A stretch of 64,000 bases of DNA from Dyadobacter pollutisoli (lineage in GTDB: Bacteria > Bacteroidota > Bacteroidia > Cytophagales > Spirosomataceae): NCBI RefSeq assembly GCF_026625565.1, contig NZ_CP112998.1, forward strand, positions 5,024,501 to 5,088,500. The letters are read 5' to 3'. Positions 25,068 to 33,558 of the stretch are shown here, piece by piece. The translations under genes and the position numbers were made by a program. Numbering within the stretch: the first letter of the stretch is position 1; every line of letters starts with the position of its first letter. Below the pieces are notes generated by a model. The model searched no databases and was not told where the DNA came from. It saw only the letters and a program-made list of their open reading frames with translations.

Positions 25068-25322
25068 TCAGGCATTCTTTCCTTCCAAAATGTCCAGATA
25101 GTGCTGGTTGTACATAATTCCTAACACATTACTATCGATAATACCAAACTCATGCTGGTAATCGCCCAGACGGAATTCAATGTATGCCGGGTTTTCGTCG
25201 TCGGGACGTTGAAAATAAGGATCGATACCAAACAATTCCGAATACCAAGCCCTTGCAGCTTTCATGTCCGCGCCCCAGAAATTAACCATAGCCATGCCTC
25301 TTAATGTTTGTCCGTTAGCCAT
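25068..25322 (-). CDS. VOC/glyoxalase-like protein with internal deletion
   Basis: 84 residues. The N-terminal 62 residues match the start of glyoxalase-like VOC proteins (MANGQTLRGMAMVNFWGADM, YIEFRLGDYQHEFGIIDS). They run straight into the usual last strand and tail, NVLGIMYNQHYLDIL. The middle half expected in this family, including the second beta-alpha-beta module, is missing without loss of frame. It therefore looks like the product of an in-frame deletion of roughly 50 codons. Half a VOC fold could still dimerise, so it may be a reduced but functional protein or a dying gene. The start is ATG 25320-25322. Confidence 0.75.
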   Translation of the reverse strand: MANGQTLRGMAMVNFWGADMKAARAWYSELFGIDPYFQRPDDENPAYIEFRLGDYQHEFGIIDSNVLGIMYNQHYLDILEGKNA

Positions 25323-25523
25323 TTCGTTTGTTGTTTTTTTGATTTAATACAGAGTGCGCTACAAAAATAAAATGCCCGTGTGACAGCCTTATGTCAGGAG
25401 TATTTGGAATTAAATTAAAGGTAATTCTCCTCTAAATACTTGGTACCTGCCGTATGATAATTGCGTTTGATTTTATCCCGGATTGAAAGTTATTTCGGTT
25501 CCGGTCTTTAATTCAGATGCCTT

Positions 25524-25949
25524 ATGGAAACATTCATTATACACACACTCACCACTATACTTTTTGGAGGAATATTCCTGACGTTAGCCTTTGAATGGAT
25601 GACTAACGCGGAGCACCGCAAGCTTACCAGGGTGCTCCGTGACGGTCAGGAATGCGAAGCGACCATTCTGAATGTGACTTCAATCAGGCCGACTGTATTC
25701 AATATGGCCAATGTGAAAATTACAGCAGAAATAAGGCGAATGGGTGAAAAACCGACTGTTATCCGGTTCAAATATGAGGCGACCTATCCGGAATGGCGAA
25801 AATTGCACACCGGCAGGATTGTAACGATTGACGTTAACCCGCATAATTCCAAATCCGTACTGCTGAATAACAACGAGCCTGCCAATGAGAGAAGATACTA
25901 CGCAGACTTGCATCAACAGCTCGAAACAGCTTTTACAGAATTACCATAA
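25524..25949 (+). CDS. small membrane-anchored protein of unknown function
   Basis: 141 residues that I do not recognise. There is one N-terminal hydrophobic segment (about 4-24, FIIHTLTTILFGGIFLTLAF), then a soluble beta-rich domain (GQECEATILNVTSIRPTVFN, IRFKYEATYPEWRKLHTGRI). This resembles the general shape of DUF3592-like proteins, in which a short membrane anchor carries an extracytoplasmic beta domain. The final 17 bases overlap the convergent gene downstream. Confidence 0.6.
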   Translation: METFIIHTLTTILFGGIFLTLAFEWMTNAEHRKLTRVLRDGQECEATILNVTSIRPTVFNMANVKITAEIRRMGEKPTVIRFKYEATYPEWRKLHTGRIVTIDVNPHNSKSVLLNNNEPANERRYYADLHQQLETAFTELP

Positions 25950-26160
25950 TATCTGAATTCGGCTTGTCGCGTTGTTCGAGATATTCCCACGAGACAATAT
26001 CCTCTTCCGGATAAATGTTACCGGTATCCTCCGGTCCCTCATCCCCGATCGCCTCGACAAATGCTTTTGATCCTTTCTTGTAAATACCTTCCCTCGGAAC
26101 ACCGTTCATATCAGTAAAAAGTACCAGTGCCTGATCATTCGGTAGCTTGCTATGTTTCAT
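25933..26160 (-). CDS. small acidic hypothetical protein
   Basis: 75 residues, soluble, rich in Asp and Glu: GVPREGIYKKGSKAFVEAIG, then DEGPEDTGNIYPEEDIVSWE. I do not recognise the family. ATG start at 26158-26160 with AAAAAAGAATGTC upstream. It overlaps the end of the convergent membrane protein gene by 17 bases. Codon use and composition look like real coding sequence, but there is no functional clue. Confidence 0.55.
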   Translation of the reverse strand: MKHSKLPNDQALVLFTDMNGVPREGIYKKGSKAFVEAIGDEGPEDTGNIYPEEDIVSWEYLEQRDKPNSDIMVIL

Positions 26161-26321
26161 GACATTCTTTTTTTGTAATCATTATAAAGGTTAACCGGCA
26201 GTTATATTACCAAAAACGTCTGCCCTTCCCGATTTCCTTTCAATTTTCGTTCCAACTTGTTTACTAAGAACATATCCAGAAAATTGGTAAGGAGTATTTT
26301 CACCTTGTGGTGCATTCATTA

Positions 26322-27509
26322 TTACTTTCTTCCTCCAAAATTATAATTAGCAAAATTGATAAAGTTGCCCCAGTCGTAGGACGTCATATTATGCTCGCCC
26401 TCCCGGTTGTGATACGCCATTTTGGATTTGTAAACAGGCTCATTAATGCCCGGAGGGGTTTTCGGCAACCGCGACTTCACATCGTACAGAGCGTATACTT
26501 TCTCTGCATTTTTTAATGCAAGAAATGTGCCTTTCGGATCCGCCCAAAGGTCTTTCGACGCATTGGTAGCATATATTGGCCGCGGCGCAACCAATGCGAT
26601 CAGCATGTGCTGATCGACCGGCAGTGCGGCTTCGTTATCATTGAATTTTTTATAATTGGTATTAAACCAATGCGGGAATGTGGCATTAATGCGACTGATC
26701 CTTTCACCAAACTGCCTTCTGGCCAGCGCTGCACCCGAGTTTCCCGAGCAATTCGTCACACAGGCGGCAAACCTGCGATCCTCGGCGGCCGCCCATAGAG
26801 AAGCCTTTCCACCACGGGAATGTCCCACTACAATCACCTTTTTGGAATCAATGTCAGGGTCCTTCTCGAAATAATCCAGTACACGGCTTGCTCCCCAAGC
26901 CCAAGCGCCAATCGCTTTCATACCATTGTCCGCTTTCAATTGCTCGGGATACAGTTGCAGCACGCCTTTGACATAAGCTTCCTTATCATCCGGCGCGAGG
27001 TCACTCACATGAAATGCAGCAATGGCATAGCCGCTGTCGATCACCATTTCGGCTGGCCAGAACTCACTTTTCTTCTCACGCGTAGGATCTGTATTGTCCT
27101 TTCCACGGTTATTGATCAATAAAAAAACGGGTGCGGGTTTTGTAGCATGCGTTGGGACAAACAAAGTCACGTTGATCTGAACGGTTTTGCCGTCTTTGAA
27201 AACTTCAATCAATACTTGTTTCAATGTGGCCTTACCATTCATCGTGGGCTGATCATCCGCTGTTTTCGAAAAGTTGATGCCGTCGAATGTCGTTGGCATT
27301 TGTCCATAAATGTTGTCCTCAAAAAGCCTCACTATTTCCGGTCTACGCTCTTTTTCCCAGGCTCCCCTGGCACATACCGGTTTGTTATCGATCGTTTTCA
27401 GTACGTCCGGCAATGTATAAGCCGGTACTTTCGACTCGTCGTAGTTCTGTGAATGCCCTGCTGAAAGAAAGGAAATCAGGACAATGCCTGTAAGTAGAAA
27501 CCTGAGCAT
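26322..27509 (-). CDS. CE15-like exported alpha/beta hydrolase (glucuronoyl esterase family)
   Basis: 395 residues with signal peptide (MLRFLLTGIVLISFLSAGHS). The sequence follows bacterial CE15 proteins: ARGAWEKERRPEIVRLFEDN at the N-terminus, nucleophile motif VGHSRGGKASLW (Ser about 231), ALVAPRPIYATNASKDLWAD, and a C-terminal His in EGEHNMTSYDW. CE15 enzymes cut the ester bond between glucuronic acid of xylan and lignin alcohols. Many bacterial members have broader ester substrates. Together with the GH43 gene about 6 kb away this fits a plant-matter lifestyle, though the two are not in one operon. Confidence 0.85.
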   Translation of the reverse strand: MLRFLLTGIVLISFLSAGHSQNYDESKVPAYTLPDVLKTIDNKPVCARGAWEKERRPEIVRLFEDNIYGQMPTTFDGINFSKTADDQPTMNGKATLKQVLIEVFKDGKTVQINVTLFVPTHATKPAPVFLLINNRGKDNTDPTREKKSEFWPAEMVIDSGYAIAAFHVSDLAPDDKEAYVKGVLQLYPEQLKADNGMKAIGAWAWGASRVLDYFEKDPDIDSKKVIVVGHSRGGKASLWAAAEDRRFAACVTNCSGNSGAALARRQFGERISRINATFPHWFNTNYKKFNDNEAALPVDQHMLIALVAPRPIYATNASKDLWADPKGTFLALKNAEKVYALYDVKSRLPKTPPGINEPVYKSKMAYHNREGEHNMTSYDWGNFINFANYNFGGRK

Positions 27510-27678
27510 AAAAGCGGTGATTTATCCGAAAATGTTACCAGATAAACCACGGTCTCTCAATTATTTACTGACTATTTCAAATTTAACTTATCTCCTACCC
27601 AACCTTGTGACCAACTCGTGTAGTTTATTTTATTGACAGGAAATCACCTGGCGTATTGTTCAATAACTTAATTATCAA

Positions 27679-28461
27679 ATGGTCATGAAAAGAGAAAAAT
27701 TAGTCCTGCTAAGCATTGTAATGATGCTGGTCCAGCTTGTAGCCTGCGAGCGGAGCAAAATGGACAATGAATTGCCCACCCCTTCCTCCCTGCGTTCCGG
27801 CGAAGACAGCAGTTCCAGCATCACCCGGATAATCACTGAAAAAACCATAGGTATCAAGCAAAAGGAACCCACGAAGTTTACGGTAATCAACCCGGTCAGT
27901 CAGTTTGTAAAATGGAGGGTTCAGCCCACAGAAACCGTTATCAACGCGGGAACATACGCAATGATCTATTTTCAAAACCCAGGAAAGTACAGGGTGTTTG
28001 CGATAGACAGCATATCTCTTGACACCACTTTTATCGATGTGGAAGTGACTGGAGAGGTGTATGTTGCGCCTAATTACGAGCAAAGCTTCCAGGAAAACGA
28101 GCAGCTTTACATTACACCTTTCAGCTCACCTGATTCTGCCAATTTCCTCGCATTCAAAACAGTTACCAAAGGAAATTACAATTGCCTGAACAACCAGCTG
28201 ATTGCTAGCAGGAACAAAACCGGAGATACCTATCAGCTTGATTTCAAAGGCGTAAGCGTAGGAACGTATTGTCAAACGGGAACAGCAACATCGAAAGCCA
28301 CTACCTGGATAGACCATGATGTTCCCGAAAATGTGACCAACCAGCTTGAAATTATATTCAATGGCAAAACCTATAAAGGCACCATAAAAAAGACAGGGAT
28401 AAAATTTGAATTCATCTGGCCTTATGACAGCGGGATTGTCTTTACAACCAAATCGTTATAG
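27679..28461 (+). CDS. putative lipoprotein of unknown function
   Basis: 260 residues (or 258 if ATG 27685 is used). A hydrophobic signal ends in LVQLVAC, a lipobox, so it is probably lipid-anchored. The mature part begins with a Ser-rich stretch. It then has an Ig-like or beta-sandwich-like region (VNPVSQFVKWRVQPTETVIN, AMIYFQNPGKYRVFAIDS) and a second half with two Cys (NYNCLNNQL and GTYCQTGT) that could form a disulfide. I recognise no named family. A hairpin follows its stop, then the sigma factor gene. Confidence 0.65.
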   Translation: MVMKREKLVLLSIVMMLVQLVACERSKMDNELPTPSSLRSGEDSSSSITRIITEKTIGIKQKEPTKFTVINPVSQFVKWRVQPTETVINAGTYAMIYFQNPGKYRVFAIDSISLDTTFIDVEVTGEVYVAPNYEQSFQENEQLYITPFSSPDSANFLAFKTVTKGNYNCLNNQLIASRNKTGDTYQLDFKGVSVGTYCQTGTATSKATTWIDHDVPENVTNQLEIIFNGKTYKGTIKKTGIKFEFIWPYDSGIVFTTKSL

Positions 28462-28483
28462 TTTGCCTCTTCCATAAAGCCCT

Positions 28484-28514
28484 CGTAGTTAGCCGTTCTG
28501 AGCGGCTAACTACG
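28484..28514 (+). terminator. 12-bp hairpin just upstream of the sigma gene start
   Basis: Perfect arms 28484-28495 and 28503-28514 with a 7-base loop, 22 bases after the lipoprotein stop and only 13 bases before the TTG start of the sigma factor. No T-run follows (TTAAAGTAAAAG). It is either a lipoprotein terminator or a leader structure that could mask translation of the sigma gene. Confidence 0.5.
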
Positions 28515-28527
28515 TTAAAGTAAAAGC

Positions 28528-29061
28528 TTGGATAATTTAGACCAGATATTAGCGGGTTGCCGGCGCAAAGAACGCCAGAGTCAGGAAAAATTGTACCGCC
28601 AATTTTACCCGGTACTGTTTGCTTTATGTAAAAACTTTTTTGAAGAAAAACACGATATCCTCACCGCGATCAACAACGGTATGCTCCGCGTTTTTCAAAA
28701 TATCGATCAATACGATCCGGCCAGAGGTGAATTTTTTAACTGGATGTACACAACCGTCAGAAATGCTGCGCTGACATTACTCAGAGACCGCAAAACACAA
28801 CATTTTGATTACGTTGAAATACAGGATTACATGGGTTTTGAGTCCGCAGAAAACCCTTTTGAACAACTTTCAGGTGGAGATATCCATCTATACCTTTTGA
28901 AATTACCCGTCGCGACGCGCAGAATATGCGGGCTATATTACCTGGACGGGTTCTCGATCAAGGAAATTGTAGGGGCATTGGGAATCAGTGAAGGCACTGT
29001 AAAGTGGCATCTGAGTGAAAGCCGGGCCAAACTTAAAATCATTTTTGAAAAATCCCTCTGA
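28528..29061 (+). CDS. sigma-70 family (ECF-like) RNA polymerase sigma factor
   Basis: 177 residues. Region 2 spans roughly 15-80 (EKLYRQFYPVLFALCKNFFE, INNGMLRVFQNIDQY, FFNWMYTTVRNAALTLLRDR). Region 4 is RRICGLYYLDGFSIKEIVGA then LGISEGTVKWHLSESRAKLK. The first in-frame candidate is TTG at 28528 with a stop five codons back. The next ATG (about codon 52) would cut region 2, so the TTG start is favoured. The following gene starts 7 bases after the stop, with its ribosome site overlapping the sigma stop codon, so the pair is translationally linked. Confidence 0.9.
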   Translation: MDNLDQILAGCRRKERQSQEKLYRQFYPVLFALCKNFFEEKHDILTAINNGMLRVFQNIDQYDPARGEFFNWMYTTVRNAALTLLRDRKTQHFDYVEIQDYMGFESAENPFEQLSGGDIHLYLLKLPVATRRICGLYYLDGFSIKEIVGALGISEGTVKWHLSESRAKLKIIFEKSL

Positions 29062-29068
29062 GGAAATC

Positions 29069-30646
29069 GTGAAAAGGAAAGACAACCATATCAACAAGTA
29101 TCTCCGTGATGCGCTGCCGGAACCGGAAATCCCGGCGGATGACGCATGGGCGCAAATGAATGGTATGCTGTTTCCGAATTCCGTGGGTACTCCTCAAAGT
29201 GTGGCAGGCAAGCTCGCGAAATACGTCTCGCAGTTCAAATGGCCGCTTTTGACCGCACTGGGAGGCATTTCGATATCGCTACTTGTTATTTTCAGCCCGG
29301 ATTTGAAAACCATTGCGAGCCGGGCGAAAAAAGAAAACCGATCAAATGATACTCTAAAATTCAGTGAGGTAAAACCAGAGAATGCAATCGACGAATACCG
29401 CATACCAGAATCAAAAAAAGGTAATGCCCAGCCAAGCCAAGGAGAAGAAAAATACGAGATAGCAAATAAAGCTGACGACAATGATCATTTGGTCTCAGAA
29501 GAAAGCCAGGCGGTTCCAACAAATGATCGCACTAACCTAGCAAATGAAGAAGCTGTTACAATCAACAATAAGCACGTCAATGCATCTCCTAGCCATGAAA
29601 AAAGGATTTCAAATGTAAATAAGAAGCCAGACTTAAAACCGCAATCCGGTAATGCGGCGGTCATTCATTCAAGTGACAATGGTCAAAATAGAGCGTTAAA
29701 TTCGTTCAGATCGGGTAAGGCAAGCGGTGCTACAAGTAGCGGAATTGGTAATGGTGGTGCTGAAAGCAATGCTGGTCGCGGTAGCGGCAGTACTGGCAAT
29801 AATGATGTCGCTTCCGGTCTGGCCAAGGAATACAATGTACCTGGCTCACCGAATGCACCTGTCAACATTCAACCAGTACGTAAAAATCTGACTCACAGCC
29901 TACAATCCCTCCCATTTCAATACAAAGCATTCAATGCAGATTTGAGTAAAAAAATAAACGCTCCCAAAACTTCCGCCCCGGCACGAGCTGCTGAAAATAA
30001 AAAGACCAGGAACTTACCCGTTCATTTCGGATTGGAATGGAACCTGAACTCACCATTACAGCGGACCGCTTATCTTTTTACCGGCATCGATAGCGTTAGT
30101 CGACCAGCCCGCCTGCTTATTCCGGGTATCGTTATCTCCAAAAAGTGGACAAACCATACATTGTCATTCATCTTTTCACCATACCAGCCTTATTTCGGTA
30201 ATAACAAAAGGGTTCAACAGCTTTCGGACACTATCGCGGGCAATGACTCGGCCAAAATTTACAAGAATACCAATCTGATCAAGGCCAGTGGTATGAACTT
30301 CACATTGCAGTATCAGTACCAGGTCATCGGTCCACTTTTGTTGAATGCGGGACTTTCGTACAGCACTTTTTCCAGTGCCTTGATCCGAAAAGAAACTGAA
30401 AACAGGTTTGGTAACATTTTGCAGGGACCATTGGAAACCGTCAAAAAATCCGGTGACTTGCGGTCATACCTCAACCCCGGTTTCTTTGCGTTGAAAGCGG
30501 GGCTGGCTGTTCGTCCGGCTGTTTGGCAGGGACGCATTCAGGCTGGGTTTAATGTGACTTTGCCTATTTCAAATATCTCACGCTCCGCTGAAAATCCAGT
30601 ACGAGCATTGAATGGGCAGGTTTATTTAAGGATTATGGTTCGGTGA
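29069..30646 (+). CDS. bitopic sigma-linked protein with beta-barrel-like C-terminal domain
   Basis: 525 residues from GTG 29069, chosen because GAGGAA (overlapping the sigma stop) stands at the right distance. A GTG at 29015 is possible but lies deep in the sigma gene. An N-terminal cytoplasmic part (about 50 residues, NKYLRDALPEPEIPADDAWA) precedes one transmembrane helix (WPLLTALGGISISLLVIF). A low-complexity Asn/Ser/Gly/Lys linker of about 200 residues follows. The last 200 residues alternate polar and hydrophobic strands with Tyr/Phe (LTFQYQ-like segments, GPLLLNAGLSYSTFSSALIR) and end in VYLRIMVR, resembling a small outer-membrane barrel. The position suggests an anti-sigma function at the N-terminus. 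Both topology and function are inferred. Confidence 0.7.
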   Translation: MKRKDNHINKYLRDALPEPEIPADDAWAQMNGMLFPNSVGTPQSVAGKLAKYVSQFKWPLLTALGGISISLLVIFSPDLKTIASRAKKENRSNDTLKFSEVKPENAIDEYRIPESKKGNAQPSQGEEKYEIANKADDNDHLVSEESQAVPTNDRTNLANEEAVTINNKHVNASPSHEKRISNVNKKPDLKPQSGNAAVIHSSDNGQNRALNSFRSGKASGATSSGIGNGGAESNAGRGSGSTGNNDVASGLAKEYNVPGSPNAPVNIQPVRKNLTHSLQSLPFQYKAFNADLSKKINAPKTSAPARAAENKKTRNLPVHFGLEWNLNSPLQRTAYLFTGIDSVSRPARLLIPGIVISKKWTNHTLSFIFSPYQPYFGNNKRVQQLSDTIAGNDSAKIYKNTNLIKASGMNFTLQYQYQVIGPLLLNAGLSYSTFSSALIRKETENRFGNILQGPLETVKKSGDLRSYLNPGFFALKAGLAVRPAVWQGRIQAGFNVTLPISNISRSAENPVRALNGQVYLRIMVR

Positions 30647-30648
30647 TT

Positions 30649-31527
30649 TCAGGCCGATTTCAACCACGACACCGGCATATTTTCATCATACTTTCCGAAA
30701 ATAACCGGAATTTGGCCTTTGTCTTCCGGGCCATATTTGGGTAAAGAGGCTAGATTGAGATACAGATAATCGTAGGCTTCCTTGATCGTCACCAGCTCGT
30801 CTTTGTTTTTGTCAGCCTGTCCCTGCAAGCCGTCGACGAGGAATTTGGTAAAATATCCGTGTAAAATTTTCGGATTTTCACCGGCCGACTGGTACGAGCG
30901 TGCCGCCATTAAAACCACCAGCCCTGACTCAGGATCTTCAAATGAACGCACTGAAAGCATTCGTTCGTCTTGCCTGGTAACCTCTCTTTGCCGGTTTTTC
31001 ATACTTCCGGACATACAGGCGTCGGCGAAGCAAAGGCGGGTTTTTGCCCTGCATTTTTTGAATGCTTCTTTGACTTCCCTGTGTTGCAGGCTGGTATTCA
31101 GGTTATTGAGATCAATGTCATAAGTAGCAAAAAACCCATTGGCGCCGTGACCCGCGAAGTAAAATATCACCCGGTCATCTGGTCCCGACTTGGCAAAAAC
31201 TGCGTCGAGCTGTCTCAGAATTTCAGCCTTGCCAGCCTGATTATCGATCAGCAGGGCAATGTTTTCTTCCGGTACCGAACCCCCGGCGGGGCTTTTTAGA
31301 AAATCATAAAAAATGTGTGCGTCGTCGTCACAAAACCGGAGGTCGTTCAGCTGGCCCTGCGTTGCGGACTGGGCATCGACACCATTGAGATAATCGGAAA
31401 TACCTACTACCACGGCGTAGGTTTCGCCCTTGGTTCCGGATGATTTAAACCCTTTCATCCATTTGTACCCGAAATATATCCCGCCGGCTACTACCAGGAA
31501 AATCAGAACATTAGCTATATTTTTCAT
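30649..31527 (-). CDS. membrane-anchored caspase (C14) family protease
   Basis: 292 residues. One N-terminal transmembrane helix (about 4-21) is followed by a short Lys-rich segment and then a caspase p20-like domain. It includes YAVVVGISDYLNG, RFCDDDAHIFYDFL, the catalytic His in IFYFAGHGANG (His127) and the catalytic Cys in CFADACMSG (Cys171). The positive charges lie after the helix, which by the positive-inside rule favours a cytoplasmic protease domain. Metacaspase-like enzymes cut after basic residues; the substrate is unknown. It is the last gene of the eight-gene kinase/phosphatase/FHA operon, 46 bases after the kinase, and its stop lies 2 bases from the convergent barrel gene. Confidence 0.9.
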   Translation of the reverse strand: MKNIANVLIFLVVAGGIYFGYKWMKGFKSSGTKGETYAVVVGISDYLNGVDAQSATQGQLNDLRFCDDDAHIFYDFLKSPAGGSVPEENIALLIDNQAGKAEILRQLDAVFAKSGPDDRVIFYFAGHGANGFFATYDIDLNNLNTSLQHREVKEAFKKCRAKTRLCFADACMSGSMKNRQREVTRQDERMLSVRSFEDPESGLVVLMAARSYQSAGENPKILHGYFTKFLVDGLQGQADKNKDELVTIKEAYDYLYLNLASLPKYGPEDKGQIPVIFGKYDENMPVSWLKSA

Positions 31528-31573
31528 TGTAATGTTTTTTCAAAAAGGTGAAATTGGATCGTTATGAAGAGAA

Positions 31574-33505
31574 TTATTTGCGTGCAGCCTGCTTGAACAG
31601 CTCGCTGCCGACTTTTTCCCAGAATGCTCCTGCATTGCTCTTTGGTCTGGTCGATTTGGGTTTCGCAGTAGATTGAAAAGGGCTTACGGAAGCGGTGTAG
31701 GCACTGTTTCTCCGGCTGTTCATACTATTCAGCGACTGTTGCGCATTCCAGTTTCCCTGTGCTGCAGCCTGGCCATAATAGTATTTCGCACGGCTTTCAT
31801 TTACCGGCATACCCAGGCCCATTTGGTACATTCTGCCTAGTTCAAACTGTGCGTAGCTGGAATTGGCGGCGACTGCTTTTTCATACCAGTTTTTGGCAAG
31901 GGCATAGTCACGGGTTACGCCGTAGCCGCCCTCCTCGTAAATATATCCCAGGCATTCTGCGGCGCCGACAAGCTGTTTCTGGTCATAGGCATCTTCAAAA
32001 TATTCCAGTGCCGTCTCAAAATTCTTGCGCGTTCCTTTACCATTGAAATGCAGGCAGGCAATATTGTACTTGGCCCATTCATAGTCATCAGCCCTTTCAT
32101 AGTAGTCCATTGCTTTTTCATACGAGCCAATCGCTCCACCCCGGCCCCATTGATAAAATGTTCCGAGCAGGTTATTAGTGGTATCGTCCATCGCCAATGT
32201 ACCCGCGTATTTGTCTAAAACCTGATAGATCTGCTGGTAAGTCTGTAAAGAATCTGCTGGCAGGATTTTGGAGAAAAAGGCCGATTTTGCCCAGGTCAAT
32301 TCCTTTTTTGCATTGTATTTCCAATAGAAAAAATAAAGAAGACCAATTCCAAAAATGGCCGAAGCAGCGAGTAGTACCATTTTTTTAGACGGAAGCTGAA
32401 TAGCCGCTTTTTGACTTAACAATTGCTTGCAGCTTTCAATCCTCTCATTTGCATGTCTGTTAGAAGGATCAACCCGTAGAATCTCCTGGTACACTTTTAC
32501 AGCGTCCCTGAGCGCTTGTTCCTTTTCAAACCCTGACTTGCTTTCGGCCAATTTATAGTACCCGTCAGCTCTCCCGGTCAGTTCTTTTAAATTGGAAAAA
32601 GGTTCGTCCATGCGGATTGTATTTTCCTCATCGGCAGGTCTTTTCTGAGTATTTTGAGATACTGACGGGCCCAGTATCGCCAGCAACTCTTCCGCTTTCT
32701 GAACGCGTTTGGTATTGTCGGGCAGCAGGCATTTTTTAATAATCGTTCTGAAAGGTTCAGGGATCTGGCTGATTTTGTCCGAAACTTTGCCTTTTACGAT
32801 GAGCTTGCTCACTTCCAGGTTCCAGCTCTCCTGGCTCATCGACCTGGCTGCGTCAAAAGGCAGGTCACCGACGAACATTTGGTAAGCAATGATCCCCACC
32901 GCCCACAGATCCACATTATGCCGGATCTCCCGGTTCTGGATCTGCTCCGGTGCGGCATAGGCAATGGACAGGCCAATGGACGAATTTTCTACCGACCGGG
33001 TGTTGGTATCCGCCAGTTTACTCAGCCCGAAATCGGTCACTTTGGGAATCCAATTGTCGCCCTGTTTGTCCATCAGCACATTTTGCGGCTTCATATCACG
33101 GTGAATGATGTGGTGCTTGTGCAGATGTCCCACGCCTTTGAGGATACCTTCCAGGATCTGCTGTTTTTGTGCAATAGTTAGGGCGTATTTTTTCAAAACA
33201 TCGGCCAGATTGCCCTCCTGAAAGAAATTAAGAACAGCAAAGTCATAACGTACAGGCATAAACTGAAACCGGTAACAGTTACCGTACCTGGCTACATTTT
33301 CATGCGAATCCAGCTCGTCGACGATCTGTTTTTCGTAAAGCAGGTTAAATTTTTCATGCTTTACCTCAGCTACTTTGATCGCCACAAAACGCTTCTGAAC
33401 TGTATCGAAAGCTTTATAAACCGAGCCAAAACCTCCTGCACCCAGCAGCGCTTTCTGGTCCTGAGTATCAAACTCATATCGTTTTAAAAATTCCTCGTAA
33501 GTCAT
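31574..33505 (-). CDS. transmembrane Ser/Thr protein kinase with TPR and Sel1-like repeats
   Basis: 643 residues. The N-terminal Hanks-type kinase has all key elements: glycine loop GAGGFGSVYK (22-31), Lys44 in FVAIKVAE, IIHRDMKPQNVL (Asp137), VTDFGLSKL (158-163), AYAAPEQIQ and DLWAVGIIAY. A short TPR-like helix pair (about 310-365) precedes a transmembrane helix (about 376-394). The C-terminal part contains Sel1-like repeats (AMDYYERADDYEWAKYNIAC, ALEYFEDAYDQKQLVGAAEC, AKNWYEKAVAANSSYAQFEL). The topology suggests an extracytoplasmic repeat sensor joined to a cytoplasmic kinase. It is next to PP2C and FHA genes that would reverse and read its phosphorylation. Confidence 0.94.
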   Translation of the reverse strand: MTYEEFLKRYEFDTQDQKALLGAGGFGSVYKAFDTVQKRFVAIKVAEVKHEKFNLLYEKQIVDELDSHENVARYGNCYRFQFMPVRYDFAVLNFFQEGNLADVLKKYALTIAQKQQILEGILKGVGHLHKHHIIHRDMKPQNVLMDKQGDNWIPKVTDFGLSKLADTNTRSVENSSIGLSIAYAAPEQIQNREIRHNVDLWAVGIIAYQMFVGDLPFDAARSMSQESWNLEVSKLIVKGKVSDKISQIPEPFRTIIKKCLLPDNTKRVQKAEELLAILGPSVSQNTQKRPADEENTIRMDEPFSNLKELTGRADGYYKLAESKSGFEKEQALRDAVKVYQEILRVDPSNRHANERIESCKQLLSQKAAIQLPSKKMVLLAASAIFGIGLLYFFYWKYNAKKELTWAKSAFFSKILPADSLQTYQQIYQVLDKYAGTLAMDDTTNNLLGTFYQWGRGGAIGSYEKAMDYYERADDYEWAKYNIACLHFNGKGTRKNFETALEYFEDAYDQKQLVGAAECLGYIYEEGGYGVTRDYALAKNWYEKAVAANSSYAQFELGRMYQMGLGMPVNESRAKYYYGQAAAQGNWNAQQSLNSMNSRRNSAYTASVSPFQSTAKPKSTRPKSNAGAFWEKVGSELFKQAARK

Positions 33506-33558
33506 GATCTTGAATTTTATAGTTCTTTTGAACCTTTATCGAAGAGGGCGCAGAAAGG

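Noticed and set aside
30649..31527. Caspase read as a CRISPR-linked or TPR-CHAT type effector
   Set aside because: No cas genes, no CRISPR array and no CHAT-specific fold; the sequence is a plain C14 type with an N-terminal anchor.
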